A stretch of DNA of 43,144 nt from Candidatus Hydrogenedens sp. Lineage in GTDB: Bacteria > Hydrogenedentota > Hydrogenedentia > Hydrogenedentales > CAITNO01. The notes under the pieces are model-generated. The model was not told where the DNA came from. It saw only the letters and a list, made by a program, of their open reading frames with translations, and made no database searches. This document shows, piece after piece, positions 43,037 through 43,144 of the stretch; within the stretch, counting starts at the first letter, position 1, and each line of letters begins with the position of its first letter. Position numbers and translations under genes: made by a program. The stretch spans positions 1-43,144 of the forward strand of contig JAAYJV010000143.1 in NCBI GenBank assembly GCA_012522755.1, given 5' to 3'.

Positions 43037-43078
43037 CAGGTATACCTGAAACCACTGGTGTCCAAATTAAGGACACCA
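43037..43078. promoter_or_regulatory. Two palindromes upstream of the GH2-GalM gene (candidate operators)
   Basis: CAGGTATACCTG (43037-43048) is a perfect 12-bp palindrome. TGGTGTCC-AAATTAA-GGACACCA (43056-43078) is a perfect 8-bp inverted repeat with a 7-base spacer. Both lie 75-120 bp before the start at 42961, on the upstream side of a TACAAT (minus strand, about 43013) that could be its -10. They may bind a regulator; GGTATACC-like sites occur for GntR-type repressors. Alternatively the second one is the end of a mobile element beyond the window. Confidence 0.4.
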
Positions 43079-43144
43079 TCGAATCCACACAGTTGAATTC
43101 ATTGGTATTTTGGGCAGATTTTGTCTTCATTTTCCCGATTTCCA

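Noticed and set aside
42861-43130. An 89-codon minus-strand frame overlapping the start of the GH2-GalM gene
   Set aside because: It covers the promoter region and signal peptide of that gene in another frame, with no ribosome site and no protein-like composition.

Overview
The window is a 43-kb piece of ordinary bacterial chromosome, gene-dense, with only traces of mobile DNA. Several genes point to an uncultured PVC-type or neighbouring lineage (Hydrogenedentota, Sumerlaeota, Lentisphaerota or similar): a DUF1559-type pseudopilin, a DUF4838 glycosidase-like protein, a GH172 (DUF2961) enzyme, an AlgE-like outer-membrane barrel, and a secreted beta-helix protein with an EGEG-type linker and an EF-hand-like tail. 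The phylum is inferred from gene content alone. The cell is Gram-negative, from the outer-membrane barrel and Sec signal peptides. Shine-Dalgarno sites are clear at many genes, and GTG and TTG starts are frequent.

Left part (1-13.1 kb): the 5' end of an IS30-family element runs off the left edge (1-370). It is followed by a PIG-L deacetylase (+) and then a long minus-strand block: outer-membrane barrel, membrane-anchored PP2C phosphatase, CoA-binding protein, serC. A tRNA-Ser(CGA) gene is on the plus strand. Next on the minus strand come dtd, aat, hemW and a two-domain signal peptidase I (a likely operon), then a DksA-like factor, a second PP2C phosphatase and ilvC.

Centre (13.3-28.6 kb): the plus-strand run hisK, DUF4838 protein, YifB ATPase and UPF0104 membrane protein meets a minus-strand glycosyltransferase-TPR gene tail to tail with a 35-bp overlap. 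That glycosyltransferase gene is split by a one-base frameshift in a homopolymer. Then come the pseudopilin (with a strong terminator) and pyruvate kinase on minus. On plus are a beta-helix secreted protein with a good promoter, an orphan secreted protein, and a 45-residue membrane peptide ending in a bidirectional terminator.

Right part (28.6-43.1 kb): gnd (-), a decayed IS30 end, mrp and a metallo-beta-lactamase-fold protein (+), then a six-gene minus-strand run: a GH2-galactose mutarotase fusion, oligoendopeptidase F, GH172, pdxB, a LarA-like protein and a PPi-type phosphofructokinase. The phosphofructokinase carries an in-frame TAA at codon 50.

Together the genes describe central carbon metabolism (PPi-type Pfk, Pyk, Gnd), amino-acid and B6 synthesis (IlvC, HisK, SerC, PdxB), uptake and breakdown of carbohydrate (GH2-GalM, GH172, DUF4838, AlgE-like barrel), and protein export and quality control. 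I see no CRISPR array, prophage or defence system. The most unusual points are the signal peptidase with a second, catalytically dead S26 domain, the GH2-GalM fusion, the interrupted pfk and glycosyltransferase genes, the small membrane peptide and the IS30 end remnant.
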